The notes under the pieces are model-generated. The model saw only the letters and a program-made list of their open reading frames with translations, did not search any database and was not told the DNA's origin. A stretch of 64,000 nucleotides of DNA, from NCBI RefSeq assembly GCF_025949695.1, contig NZ_JAPDFL010000001.1, positions 3,041,501 through 3,105,500 of the forward strand. Direction: 5' to 3'. Positions 44,762-53,748 of this stretch are shown one piece after another. The stretch's first letter is position 1. Each line of letters begins with the position of its first letter. Source of the DNA: Pararhodobacter zhoushanensis. GTDB taxonomy: Bacteria > Pseudomonadota > Alphaproteobacteria > Rhodobacterales > Rhodobacteraceae. Position numbers and translations under genes: made by a program.

Positions 44762-45898
44762 TCATTCGGTCAGCACCCGGATATCGGCGGGCTCGAAGCT
44801 GACGGTGACCTGTTCGTCCCAGCTGATCGGGTTCTCGCGGCGGCCCTCATTGGCCTGCGTCACGCGCACCAGCCGGCCATTGGCCAGCCGCACGACGTAA
44901 GACGACATATGCCCGACATAGCCCATATCGCGCACCACGCCGGGGACCGAGTTGATCGCCTCGGGCGGGCGCGTCCGCGTCAGCCAGGCGCGTTCGGGGC
45001 GGATCGCCAGCCAGACGGTCTGGCCCTGCGTCAGACCCGGCACCGGCAGCACGTTGAGTGGGCCCAGATCTTCGGTCTCGACCCGCATGAAGTCGGGGGC
45101 GGCGGGGCCGACCTTGCCTTCGAACAGGTTCACCGAGCCAATGAAATCAGCGACAAACCGCGACCGCGGGGTCTCGTAAATGTCACGCGGTTCGCCGATC
45201 TGGGTGATGATGCCCTCGCTCATCACACCGATGCGGGTGGCGAGTGTCATCGCCTCGTCCTGATCATGGGTGACGACGATAAAGGTCACGCCCAGCGTTT
45301 CCTGAATGTTGATCAGTTCAAACTGCGTCTCTTCGCGCAGCTTCTTGTCCAGCGCGCCCAAGGGCTCGTCCAGCAGCAAGAGCTTGGGCTGCTTGATCAG
45401 TGCGCGGGCCAGTGCGACGCGCTGCCGCTGGCCGCCCGACAGCTGGTGCGGCTTGCGGCGGCCATAGGCCTCCAGCTTGACCAGCTTGAGCATCTCGGCA
45501 ACGCGGGCATAGGCCTCGGCCTTGGATTTACCTTCGCGCAGAAGGCCATAGGCCACGTTCTTTTCCACGCTCATATGCGGGAACAGCGCGTAGGACTGGA
45601 ACATCATGTTGGTGGGCCGCTTGTCTGCCGGCACGCGCGCCATGTCCTGACCGTCGATCAGGATCTTGCCCGCCGTCGGCGTCTCGAACCCGGCGAGCAT
45701 GCGCAGCAGGGTGGACTTGCCACAGCCAGACCCACCCAGCAGGCAGAACAGCTCGCCCTGATAGATGTCCAGACTGACATCGTTCACAGCGGTGAAATCG
45801 CCAAAGCGTTTGGTAATATTCTGGATGGAAATAAAGGGCTTGGCAGCTGGATTGGTCCAGGGCCGGGTATTCGCTGCAATCGCGGGATTGCTGGTCAT
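44762..45898 (-). CDS. potA: Polyamine ABC transporter ATP-binding protein PotA/PotG
   Basis: 378-residue ATPase. Walker [10 protein letters not shown] near residue 55, Q-loop [12 protein letters not shown], signature [15 protein letters not shown], Walker [18 protein letters not shown], switch THDQDEAM, and a C-terminal TOBE domain ([12 protein letters not shown] onward). Supplies energy to the two permeases downstream. A stable hairpin separates it from potF. Confidence 0.94.
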   Translation of the reverse strand: MTSNPAIAANTRPWTNPAAKPFISIQNITKRFGDFTAVNDVSLDIYQGELFCLLGGSGCGKSTLLRMLAGFETPTAGKILIDGQDMARVPADKRPTNMMFQSYALFPHMSVEKNVAYGLLREGKSKAEAYARVAEMLKLVKLEAYGRRKPHQLSGGQRQRVALARALIKQPKLLLLDEPLGALDKKLREETQFELINIQETLGVTFIVVTHDQDEAMTLATRIGVMSEGIITQIGEPRDIYETPRSRFVADFIGSVNLFEGKVGPAAPDFMRVETEDLGPLNVLPVPGLTQGQTVWLAIRPERAWLTRTRPPEAINSVPGVVRDMGYVGHMSSYVVRLANGRLVRVTQANEGRRENPISWDEQVTVSFEPADIRVLTE

Positions 45899-45923
45899 CG
45901 CGTCGCCTCCACCAAAAGGGAAA

Positions 45924-45951
45924 CCCCGCCCGCACCTGGGTGCGGACGGGG
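45924..45951 (-). terminator. Intercistronic hairpin between potF and potA
   Basis: Arms CCCCGCCCGCAC / GTGCGGACGGGG, 12 bp with one mismatch, loop CTGG. No T-run. Such hairpins after binding-protein genes usually protect the upstream mRNA or partly terminate it, giving more binding protein than transporter. Confidence 0.6.
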
Positions 45952-45959
45952 TGCAGGGC

Positions 45960-47051
45960 TTATTGGCCGGTGCGCAGCCGCGTCCACAGACGCGAGATCA
46001 GCCGGTCAGTGCGCGCGTTATGCGGTTGCAGGGTCCAGAAATTGGCCTGCGCAGCCGCCGAGGGATAGATCGACGGGTTGTCGAGCACTTCGGCGTCGAT
46101 CATCGGCGTCGAGGCCGCGTTGGCGTTGGGGTATTGCACATAGTTGGTGTTGGCGGCAGCGACTTCGGCGTCCATCATGTAATTGATGAAGGCATGCGCG
46201 GCTTCGGGGTGCGGCGCATCGGCGGGGATCGCCATCATGTCGAACCACAGGTTCGCGCCCTCATCGGGAATGGCGTAGCCGATTTCGATGCCATTGCCCG
46301 CTTCTTCGGCGCGTGCCGCGGCCTGCAGAATGTCGCCCGACCAGCCAACTGCAACGCAGATCTCACCGTTGGCAAGATCCGAGATATACTGCGACGAGTG
46401 GAAATAGCGCAGGCTCGGGCGGACGGTTTCCAGCATCGCCACCGCGGCTTCCAGATCGGCGGGATCGGTGCTCAGCGGGTCGAGGCCCAGATAGCGCAGC
46501 GCGGGCGGCAGGATTTCGGTGTGGTCATCAAGGAACGCGATGCCGCAATCGGCCAGTTTCGAGGCGGTCTCGGGATCAAAGACCATCGACCAGCTGTTGA
46601 CCTCGAAATCATCGCCCAGACGCTCACGCACTGCCGCGAGGTTATAGCCGATGCCCGTGGTGCCCCACAGATAGACCACCGCATGCGCGTTTTCGGGATC
46701 GAACGCGGCGGACAACTCCATCAGATGCGGGTCCATGTTGGCCAGATTCGGCAGCAGCTCGCGGTTCAGCGGCTGATAGACGCCCGCTGCGATCTGACGC
46801 TGCAGGTAGTTGCCGGTCGGCACCACGACATCGAAGCCCGACGAGCCGGCCAGCATGCGCGCTTCCAGCGTGTCGTTCGAATCATAGACGTCATAGTTGA
46901 CCTGAATGCCGGTCGCGGCGGTGAAGCCTGCCAGCGTCTCTTCGGCGATATAGTCGGACCAGTTGTAGACGTTCACAACCTCTTGCGCCTGGGCAATGCC
47001 AACGTTCGCAGTCAGGGCGACCACAGCGGTCGTCGTCAGAAGTTTGGTCAT
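45960..47051 (-). CDS. potF: Polyamine ABC transporter substrate-binding protein
   Basis: 363-residue periplasmic binding protein. Signal peptide MTKLLTTTAVVALTANVGIAQA, then VVNVYNWSDYIAEETLAGFT, the PotF/PotD signature; the ligand pocket includes the WSDY start and YLWGTTGIGYN. Start ATG 47051 is chosen because the longer frame precedes the signal with a polar leader. First gene of the operon. Confidence 0.93.
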   Translation of the reverse strand: MTKLLTTTAVVALTANVGIAQAQEVVNVYNWSDYIAEETLAGFTAATGIQVNYDVYDSNDTLEARMLAGSSGFDVVVPTGNYLQRQIAAGVYQPLNRELLPNLANMDPHLMELSAAFDPENAHAVVYLWGTTGIGYNLAAVRERLGDDFEVNSWSMVFDPETASKLADCGIAFLDDHTEILPPALRYLGLDPLSTDPADLEAAVAMLETVRPSLRYFHSSQYISDLANGEICVAVGWSGDILQAAARAEEAGNGIEIGYAIPDEGANLWFDMMAIPADAPHPEAAHAFINYMMDAEVAAANTNYVQYPNANAASTPMIDAEVLDNPSIYPSAAAQANFWTLQPHNARTDRLISRLWTRLRTGQ

Positions 47052-47141
47052 CCGTTTACTCTCTGTTGGGCCCCTTGCGGGGGAGCGGGGTGTGGACTCT
47101 GAAGGTCCCTGCCAAAACACTGCGAAAATGTGATCAAAAGC

Positions 47142-48527
47142 TCAAGTACGGATTTTCAAACAGGCACTTCTTTGCGGCCCGAACCGGCCGCTACGCAAGC
47201 GCCACCCCGTGCAGCCTAGACAGCCCCCGACGCCGCGACAAGCATCTCGCGCCGCAGGCGTACGCCGGTCAGGGATCTCGTCCAGTTCCACGTCGTCCAT
47301 GCTCAAAATCTGGCCGATTGGAATATCCCGGCGCAGGCGTACTTTATGCGCCAGCCCGATGGGCAGCAGCGCCTGCCGGGCTGAATGGCTGGCCGGACAG
47401 GCCTTGCCCCAGACGGTATAGCCGCCCTCGCCATCCAGCATCTCACCGGCCTTGAGGTCTTTCTTGGCCACCGCCACCGCGTCCCCGCGCCATGCCCGCG
47501 TGGCCCCGGTCGGCTCGCCGCGCAGCGCAGCCGACAGAACGCTGACCGACAGCTCCATCCCGATCAGGTGGAAGGGCTTGTACATCGCCGCGTAGTGCCC
47601 GGTCGCGTCGGTCGGCAGCCCGTATTGCCTGAAACACGCCGCCGCATAGTCGTTCTGCGCCTTGAGGATCACGTAGACACCCCAGCGCAGATCGCGGAAC
47701 ACCGGCCGCCCGTCGCGCTCCAGCGACGAGACCACTTCGACCACCCCCTCGCCGTCCAGCTGCCCGCCGACCGAACGGGGCCGCAGCACCTGCGCTAGAT
47801 CATCAACACCACAGGGCGGGAACTGCAGGCCCGAGGCCGGGACATCCAGCCCGCAGGCATTGGCGATCGCTGACATCTCGATGGCGGATTTGGTGCCATC
47901 GAGAAAAGAGTTGAACATCTGCGGGTTCATCCCGGCGGCGGCGGCTTCCTCGGACGTCAGGCCATAGTGCGGCCAGACGCCATCCGGAGTGACGTGGTGA
48001 TACGCGGGCAGGTATTTCGTCCCCTTCCCCGCCGCCGCCACGCTGAACCCGGCGGCGCGCGCCCAATCGACCATCTCGGCCACCAGCGCGGGCTGATCGC
48101 CGTAGGCCATGGAATAGACCAATCCGGCTGCGCGCGCCTGTGCGGCCAGCACGGGACCGGCCAGCACGTCGGCCTCGACATTCACCATCACCACATGCTG
48201 CCCGGCATCCAGCGCGGCGCGGGCGTGATTAAGCCCGGCCTCGGGCGCGCCGGTGGCTTCGATCACCACCTCGGCCCCGCTTTGCGCCACGGCCAGCCCG
48301 TCCTCGACGAACACTGTCGCGGCGATACGCTCCTGCGTCCAGCCCACCGCGCGGCAGGCGGCGCGGGCGCGGTCGGGGTCCAGATCCGCGATATGGGTGA
48401 CCTGCAGCCCCGCGATATGCGGCACCTGCGCCAGAAACATCGAGCCGAACTTGCCCGCGCCGATCAGCGCGGTGCGGACAGGCCGGCCCGCGTCGGCGCG
48501 CGCAAGGGCGAGAGAGGACAGGTTCAT
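47142..48527 (-). CDS. NAD(P)-binding oxidoreductase with SAF domain, C-terminus frameshifted
   Basis: 461 residues as read. Rossmann domain at the start (RTALIGAGKFGSMFLAQVPH, residues 18-37; homoserine dehydrogenase-like), a middle catalytic region (GKGTKYLPAYHHVTPDGVWP) and a C-terminal SAF domain (AVAKKDLKAGEMLDGEGG, VRLRRDIPIGQILSMDDVELDE). After DDVELDE the reading becomes cysteine/arginine-rich and unlike the family. Removing one base near 47275 gives LDETLTGVRLRREMLVAASG and a stop at 47216, so the last ~45 residues are probably wrong. Start overlaps the MFS stop (ATGA). Reaction unknown. Confidence 0.85.
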   Translation of the reverse strand: MNLSSLALARADAGRPVRTALIGAGKFGSMFLAQVPHIAGLQVTHIADLDPDRARAACRAVGWTQERIAATVFVEDGLAVAQSGAEVVIEATGAPEAGLNHARAALDAGQHVVMVNVEADVLAGPVLAAQARAAGLVYSMAYGDQPALVAEMVDWARAAGFSVAAAGKGTKYLPAYHHVTPDGVWPHYGLTSEEAAAAGMNPQMFNSFLDGTKSAIEMSAIANACGLDVPASGLQFPPCGVDDLAQVLRPRSVGGQLDGEGVVEVVSSLERDGRPVFRDLRWGVYVILKAQNDYAAACFRQYGLPTDATGHYAAMYKPFHLIGMELSVSVLSAALRGEPTGATRAWRGDAVAVAKKDLKAGEMLDGEGGYTVWGKACPASHSARQALLPIGLAHKVRLRRDIPIGQILSMDDVELDEIPDRRTPAARDACRGVGGCLGCTGWRLRSGRFGPQRSACLKIRT

Positions 48528-49756
48528 ACCGGGCTCCGTTCTTGGGCAGGGCGCAGCAGGAGCAGCGCCATCAGGCTCAAGGCTGCGGGTATGATGAACA
48601 CCATGCCCGGCAGGTCAAGGATTGCCTGATCCCCGCTGAAGCGGGCAAAGACCTGCGTATAGACCAGCGGTGCCCCGATCATGCCAATGGCGTGCAACGA
48701 AGCCAGCGCGCCTTGCAATTCGCCCTGCTGGTTGGCCGCAACCCGGTCCGACATCTCGGCCCGCAGCGCGGGCGACACCAGCCCGGACAGCGACGACAGC
48801 GGGATCAACATCATCGCCACGGTGCCACTGTCGATCACCGCCAGCGCGCTGAACGACACCAGCGCGGCCAGGGCACCGACAAGCATTGCGCCCCTGCGGC
48901 CCAGCGACCTGATGGCAACGCGGATCAGCACGCCCTGCACCAGCACCATGCCCAGCCCGTACAGCGCCAGAGACCCGCCGACCTGACTGGGTGTCCAGCC
49001 AAAGCGCGCGATGGCGAAATAGGTCCAGATGACGGGATAGACGATGAAGGCGAATTCGAAGGCGGCGTAGATCGTCAGAAAGCGCCCCAGCCCGGGCAGT
49101 TTGCCGATGGATTTGAACGCGCCGAACGGGTTGGCCCGGCGCCACGAAAAGCTGCGACGGTTGGTCGGCGTCAGGGATTCGCGCATCACAAGTGCCCCAA
49201 AGCCAAGGTTCAGCGCGGCGACGACAGCAGCGGCATAGAACGGCGCGCGGGTGCCGAATTCCGCCAGCATCCCGCCAAGCGCCGGTCCCATGATGAAGCC
49301 CGCGCCAAAGGCCGCGCCGATCAGCCCGAAGCGCTGCGCCTTCTGCTCAGGCGTCGAGATATCGGCGATATAGGCCGTCGCCGTGCCATAGGTGGCCGAG
49401 GTCACGCCATTGATCAGCCGGGCCAGAAACACCAGCCAGATGGTCCCGGCCAGCGCCAGCACCAGATAGTCCGCCGACAGCACGGCCAGTGACAGCAGGA
49501 GCACCGGCTTGCGGCCGAAACGGTCGCTCAGATTGCCGATCATCGGGCCGCACAGCACCTGCATCACGGCGAACCCGCCGGTAAGCACCCCGCCCCAGAG
49601 CGCAGCATGGGCCAGATCCTCGCCGGTTACCTCACGCAGCAGATCCGGCATCACCGGCATGATCAGGCCAAAGCCGATGGCATCCAGCGCCAGCGTGATC
49701 AGAATGAACAGAACCGGCAGGGTCTGGCGCGCGGCGCGCTCAGGCTGGGCGGACAT
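48524..49756 (-). CDS. MFS transporter, TetA/TCR-like
   Basis: 410-residue 12-helix transporter. Motifs LDAIGFGLIMPVMPDLLREV in helix 1, GNLSDRFGRKPVLLLSLAV (MFS motif A) near residue 70 and GPALGGMLAEFG (motif C) near 140 are those of the drug:H+ antiporter-1 family including TetA. Start ATG 49756, overlapping the upstream hydrolase by 17 bases. It may be a metabolite or drug exporter; resistance should not be assumed. Confidence 0.9.
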   Translation of the reverse strand: MSAQPERAARQTLPVLFILITLALDAIGFGLIMPVMPDLLREVTGEDLAHAALWGGVLTGGFAVMQVLCGPMIGNLSDRFGRKPVLLLSLAVLSADYLVLALAGTIWLVFLARLINGVTSATYGTATAYIADISTPEQKAQRFGLIGAAFGAGFIMGPALGGMLAEFGTRAPFYAAAVVAALNLGFGALVMRESLTPTNRRSFSWRRANPFGAFKSIGKLPGLGRFLTIYAAFEFAFIVYPVIWTYFAIARFGWTPSQVGGSLALYGLGMVLVQGVLIRVAIRSLGRRGAMLVGALAALVSFSALAVIDSGTVAMMLIPLSSLSGLVSPALRAEMSDRVAANQQGELQGALASLHAIGMIGAPLVYTQVFARFSGDQAILDLPGMVFIIPAALSLMALLLLRPAQERSPV

Positions 49757-50537
49757 GCCCGGTCTCGTGCAGGAACTGGGTGAGAGTTTCGGCATAGGCC
49801 TGCGGCTGGTCCACACAGGGCAGATGTCCCGCGCCCCGGATCAGCGCAAAACGCGAGCCGGGCACCAGATCGGCGGTTTCGCGCACCAGATCGGGCGGGG
49901 TCGAGCCATCCTCAGAACCCGAAATCGCCAGAAGCGGCAGGCGCAGGCCCGAGGTCGGCGTGTAAAAATCCGTCCCCGCAATCGCCGCCGCACAGCCACA
50001 ATAGCCTTCGACCGGTGTGCTGACGAGCCGCTCGCGGCAGGCCAGCGCCTGCGGCGTCTGGCGGAAACTGCGGGCGAACCAGCGCTCCAGCGTGGCGTCG
50101 GCGATGCTGTCCAGACCCTCGGCCTTGATCGCTTCGATCCGTTGCTGCCACATCCCGGCCGTGCCGATCTTGGCGGCGGTGTTCGACAGCACCACCGCAC
50201 GCACCAGATCCAGCCGCTTGACCGCCAGCCCCTGCGCGATCAGCCCGCCAATGGACAGCCCGACCACCAGCGCATCGCGCATGCCGACATGGTCCATCAT
50301 CCGCTCGGCATCGCGCACCAGCGCGCCCATGGAATAGGGCGCGGGCGGCACGCTCGACTCGCCATGGCCGCGCAGCGAATAGCGCAGGATCAGCAGGCCC
50401 GGCGGCAACAGGGGCACCAGCGCATCCCACAGCCGCAGGTCGGTTCCCAGCGCGTGGATCAGCACCACAGGCGCGCCTTTGGGGTCGCCATCCAGTCGGT
50501 AGTTCAGGCGCACATCGCCCAGATCGGCCATCACCAT
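49740..50537 (-). CDS. Alpha/beta hydrolase, 3-oxoadipate enol-lactonase-like
   Basis: 265-residue hydrolase resembling PcaD: VVLIHALGTDLRLWDALVPLL, SLRGHGESS, nucleophile elbow GLSIGGLIAQGLA (Ser near residue 96), acid in GSEDGSTPPDLV and histidine in GAGHLPCVDQP. Start ATG 50537 has GGGAGG in front. Heads a three-gene operon with the MFS and SAF proteins. No other protocatechuate genes are near, so an enol-lactonase role is uncertain. Confidence 0.85.
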   Translation of the reverse strand: MVMADLGDVRLNYRLDGDPKGAPVVLIHALGTDLRLWDALVPLLPPGLLILRYSLRGHGESSVPPAPYSMGALVRDAERMMDHVGMRDALVVGLSIGGLIAQGLAVKRLDLVRAVVLSNTAAKIGTAGMWQQRIEAIKAEGLDSIADATLERWFARSFRQTPQALACRERLVSTPVEGYCGCAAAIAGTDFYTPTSGLRLPLLAISGSEDGSTPPDLVRETADLVPGSRFALIRGAGHLPCVDQPQAYAETLTQFLHETGHVRPA

Positions 50538-50643
50538 ACGGCACCCTCCCTGTTCCCCGCCACCATCCCCAGTTTCGCCACGCTCGGCAAGCGGCCTTGA
50601 ACTTGCGGGCGTTAGTTGCGATCTGAGAGCCCGGAGGTGCCTT

Positions 50644-51219
50644 ATGAGCCAAACGAACCCCGTGATGGAATTTCTGCTGACGCGCCGGTCGCGCCCGGCA
50701 GCCGCGCTCAAGGCCCCCGCGCCTGAGGGCGCTGAGCTTGATCTGCTGCTGACCGCCGCCTCGCGCGTGCCCGATCACGGGGCGCTGGTGCCGTGGCGGT
50801 TCCTGATCCTTGAGAACGCGGCGCGCCTGCGCCTTGCCGGACTGATCCGCGAACGCGGGCCGGAACTGGGCATTGACCCCGCCAAGATCGAGAAATCCGC
50901 CAAAAGCTGGGAAAACGCGCCGCTGATCGTGGGCGTCGTGTCCGCGCCGGTGCCGTCGGAGAAAGCGCCAGAGCTGGAGCAAGTGCTGACCGCCGGGGCA
51001 GTGTGCACCTCGCTGGTCAATGCCGCGCTGTCGTCGGGCTGGGGGGCGGCGTGGATCACCGGCTGGGCGGCGTTCGACCGGGTGTTCATGGAACAAGGCC
51101 TTGGCCTGCAAGCGCAGGAAAAGATTGCCGGGTTTGTGCATCTGGGCAGCTGCGAGACCCCGCCCTCCGAGCGGGCGCGCCCGGATCTGTCGGCCCTCAT
51201 CACCCGGGTTGTGCAATGA
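50644..51219 (+). CDS. Nitroreductase family protein, YdjA-like
   Basis: 191-residue FMN-dependent oxidoreductase. FMN-binding RRSRPAAALKAP near residue 14, RVPDHGALVPWRFLIL near 41, and GAVCTSLVNAALSSGWGAAWITG near 118 are typical of the small YdjA subgroup. GGAGG lies nine bases before the ATG. Coupled by ATGA to the EI24 gene. Confidence 0.9.
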   Translation: MSQTNPVMEFLLTRRSRPAAALKAPAPEGAELDLLLTAASRVPDHGALVPWRFLILENAARLRLAGLIRERGPELGIDPAKIEKSAKSWENAPLIVGVVSAPVPSEKAPELEQVLTAGAVCTSLVNAALSSGWGAAWITGWAAFDRVFMEQGLGLQAQEKIAGFVHLGSCETPPSERARPDLSALITRVVQ

Positions 51220-51905
51220 TCTTTACCGCTTTTTACCGGGCGCTGACGCAAATGGCCGACCCGCGGTTTCGGCGGGTGATCTGGTTCGGGCTGGCTCTGG
51301 CGGTGGCGTTGCTGTTTGCGATGTACGCCGCGGTGCTGATGGTGGTGCAGGTCTTCACCCCCGACGCGATTACCCTGCCCTGGGTCGGCGAGGTCACCGG
51401 GCTTTCAACCCTGCTCTCGTTCGGGTCGATTGCGGTGATGCTGGTGCTGTCGGTGTTCCTGATGGTGCCCGTCGCCTCGGCGTTTACCGGGCTTTTTCTG
51501 GACGACGCCGCCGACGCGGTCGAGGACCGCTATTACCCCAACCTGCCCGACACGCCGCGCACCCCCTTCTGGCCCGCCCTTCTGGACAGCCTGCGGTATT
51601 TCTGGCTGCTGGTCGTGCTGAACCTGCTGGGGCTGGTCGTGGTGATCTTCAGCGCCGGACTGGGGATGGTCGTGCTCTGGGCGATCAACGGCTATCTGTT
51701 GTCGCGCGAATATTTCGTGATGGTCGCCCTGCGCCGCATGCCGCCTGAAGACGCGCATGCCATGCGGCGGGCAAATGTCATCCGTCTGTGGATCGCGGGG
51801 GTGCTGATGGCGATCCCGCTCAGCATCCCGCTGGTCAATCTGCTGGTGCCGGTGGTCGGCGCGGCGGTGTTTACGCATCTCTTTCACCGCATCGCGCTGC
51901 GGTGA
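51216..51905 (+). CDS. EI24/CysZ-like membrane protein
   Basis: 229-residue inner-membrane protein with about four to five hydrophobic stretches (residues 25-50, 65-90, 125-160, 190-225). FLDDAADAVEDRYYPNLP between helices 2 and 3 is the EI24-domain signature in this group. ATGA overlap with the nitroreductase. A sulfate-channel role as in CysZ is possible but not shown. Confidence 0.85.
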   Translation: MIFTAFYRALTQMADPRFRRVIWFGLALAVALLFAMYAAVLMVVQVFTPDAITLPWVGEVTGLSTLLSFGSIAVMLVLSVFLMVPVASAFTGLFLDDAADAVEDRYYPNLPDTPRTPFWPALLDSLRYFWLLVVLNLLGLVVVIFSAGLGMVVLWAINGYLLSREYFVMVALRRMPPEDAHAMRRANVIRLWIAGVLMAIPLSIPLVNLLVPVVGAAVFTHLFHRIALR

Positions 51906-51915
51906 AAGCGACGCC

Positions 51916-52200
51916 TCAGGGGGCGCCGTAAACCATCCGGTGAGTCAGGTCATCCAGCGCCTGCACCGTGACGAAACCCGAGATGATCACATAGGCCAGA
52001 ACCGCCCAGATGCAGACGGCGGCGATGGTCGTGGTGATCATCTTGCGCTTGAGGTTCAGGTTTGCCGGGGCGGATTCAGGCGTGCCGGCGACCACCTGCC
52101 CAACGTCGCCCTGCGTTTTCAGGCGCAGCGGCAGCACGACCAGCAAGGTCAGGAACCACACAAAGGCAAAGAGCACGAAGCCGGAAACGGGGTTCATCAT
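51916..52200 (-). CDS. DUF1467 family membrane protein
   Basis: 94-residue protein with two helices (residues 5-24 and 57-78). FVWFLTLLVVLPLRLKTQGDVG is the DUF1467 hallmark; the conserved PESAPANLNLKRK follows. It overlaps the mce stop by one base; this mce-DUF1467 pairing is common in alphaproteobacteria. Function unknown. Confidence 0.9.
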   Translation of the reverse strand: MMNPVSGFVLFAFVWFLTLLVVLPLRLKTQGDVGQVVAGTPESAPANLNLKRKMITTTIAAVCIWAVLAYVIISGFVTVQALDDLTHRMVYGAP

Positions 52201-52604
52201 CAGACTTGCTCCAGTTCGACCAGACAGCCGTTGAAATCCTTGGGGTGCAAGAAGAGCACCGGCTTGCCATGCGCCCCGATGCGCGGCGCGCCCGAGCCCA
52301 GAACCCGCGCGCCCTTGGCCAGCAACTGATCGCGGGCGGCAAGGATATCGTCGACCTCGTAGCAGATATGGTGAATGCCGCCGGCCGGGTTCTTGTCCAG
52401 AAAGCCCTGAATCGGGCTGACGTCGCCCAGCGGATACAAAAGTTCGATCTTGGTGTTGGGCAGCGTGATGAAGACCACCGTCACGCCGTGATCGGGTTCA
52501 TCCTGCGGCGCGCCGACGCCTGCGCCCAGCGTGTCGCGGTATTGGGCGGCAGCGGCCTGCAGGTCGGGCACTGCGATGGCGACGTGATTCAGGCGTCCGA
52601 TCAT
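52200..52604 (-). CDS. mce: Methylmalonyl-CoA epimerase
   Basis: 134-residue VOC-fold epimerase that interconverts (S)- and (R)-methylmalonyl-CoA for propionate metabolism. Start MIGRLNHVAIAVPDLQAAAA gives the first metal histidine (residue 7); GGIHHICYEVDD supplies another near 82 and LVELEQV the C-terminal glutamate. AAGGAGG precedes ATG 52604. The mutase that would also need B12 is not in the window. Confidence 0.93.
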   Translation of the reverse strand: MIGRLNHVAIAVPDLQAAAAQYRDTLGAGVGAPQDEPDHGVTVVFITLPNTKIELLYPLGDVSPIQGFLDKNPAGGIHHICYEVDDILAARDQLLAKGARVLGSGAPRIGAHGKPVLFLHPKDFNGCLVELEQV

Positions 52605-52739
52605 GACGATCCTCCTTGGAGTGTTGGGGGCATTCCATAGACCAGAGCGCGCAGAAAGCAAGCGACGCAAGGCCGCAGGGGATTAACCGCGCCTTAGTCT
52701 TCCTGCGCCATAGTCGGGAGGTGAATGAGGGAGACGCCG

Positions 52740-53442
52740 ATGCCCAACCCTGTCGAGCCTGACTTTGCCACCCGACCGTCTGACCCGGTTGTCCACGGAT
52801 CTCGCCTTGCCGCCGCGCACGCTGTTGCTGGTCGAAGACAGCCGTTTCGCCGCCGAAGCCGTCCGCCTGATCTGCCGACGCGCCGGGATCCGGCTCAGGC
52901 GGGCCGAATCGCTGGCCGCCGCGCGGTTGCATTTGCGCGTGTACCGGCCCGACATCGTGCTGGTCGATCTGGGACTGCCGGACGGGTCGGGACTGGATCT
53001 GATCGCCGGACTGGGGGCCGCCGGGCCGCGCCCGCGGCGCCTGATCGCGGTCAGTGGCGATGCGACACTGGAAGGCGCGGCGCGGGCGGCGGGGGCGGAT
53101 GCGTTCCTGCTCAAGCCGGTCACGCTGACACAGCATCTGGCGCTGATGACCGGCGACGCCGCCTTGTGCCCGGCACCGGTTGAGGATTGGGAGCCACGCA
53201 ACCGCAACGCCGGGGCCGACCCCCTGGCGCTGCGCGATGATCTGCGTCTGGTCCATGATCTGCTGAACGGGACGGGCGCGCCGGAACGGTTGCACTATGC
53301 CGGGCAATTTCTGGCCTCGGTGGGTCACGCCCTGCACGACAGGTCGCTCGCCACTGCCGCCGAAGCCGCCACCCGCGCCGGGGATCACCGCTCGCTGATG
53401 GCGCTCGCGCAGGCAAAAACGGCGCAGGTGCCAATGATCTGA
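52740..53442 (+). CDS. Response regulator receiver protein, 5' end frameshifted
   Basis: Receiver domain at PPRTLLLVEDSRFAAEAVRL (acidic ED), phospho-acceptor aspartate in DIVLVDLGLPDGSG, the threonine/serine in LIAVSGDA and lysine in FLLKPVTLT. The ~95-residue C-terminal extension is helical with no DNA-binding domain recognised. The receiver frame has only a TTG (52765) near its 5' end, while an ATG with GGGAG sits at 52740 in another frame. Dropping one T from GACTTTGCC (52764-52766) joins them as MPNPVEPDLPPDRLTRLSTD. No histidine kinase is adjacent. Confidence 0.82.
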
Positions 53443-53544
53443 GCGGGCACAGGGGCGGGCTCAGGCGGGGTATCACCCTTGGCCGAGACGGCTGACGCCG
53501 CCTAGCCCGCGCGCGACCCGGCGCGCCGCTGGCGCGGCGCGCAA

Positions 53545-53745
53545 GAAAGGGGGCTTTCCGCCCCCTCTTCGGCTAAAGCCGAATTCACCCCCCGAGGATA
53601 TTTGAAGAGCAAAGAAAGCGCGGTTAACCAAACGTTAACGCCCCTCTTTGCTCTCTAAATATCCCGGGGGCGGGCCGGAACGGCCCGGCGGGGGCAGCGC
53701 CCCCGAGCGGCGCGAGCCCCCTCGATGGGGGCGAGCGCCGCCCCT
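53545..53745. repeat. Dispersed palindromic element, copy 6 (full)
   Basis: Left hairpins GGGGGCTTTCCGCCCCC and TTCGGCTAAAGCCGAA; core 53596-53664 (GGATATTT, AAGAGCAAAGAAAGCGC, loop GTTAACCAAACGTTAAC, CCCCTCTTTGCTCT, AAATATCC). The right flank has GC hairpins (GGGCCGGAACGGCCC and GGGGGCAGCGCCCCC) whose sequence is the reverse complement of the left flank of copy 3. It lies between the convergent response regulator and dimethylglycine dehydrogenase genes. Confidence 0.85.
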
Positions 53746-53748
53746 GCC

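Noticed and set aside
48524..49756. Tetracycline resistance gene
   Set aside because: The TetA-like motifs are shared by many metabolite and drug exporters; chromosomal context and a hydrolase operon give no support for resistance.
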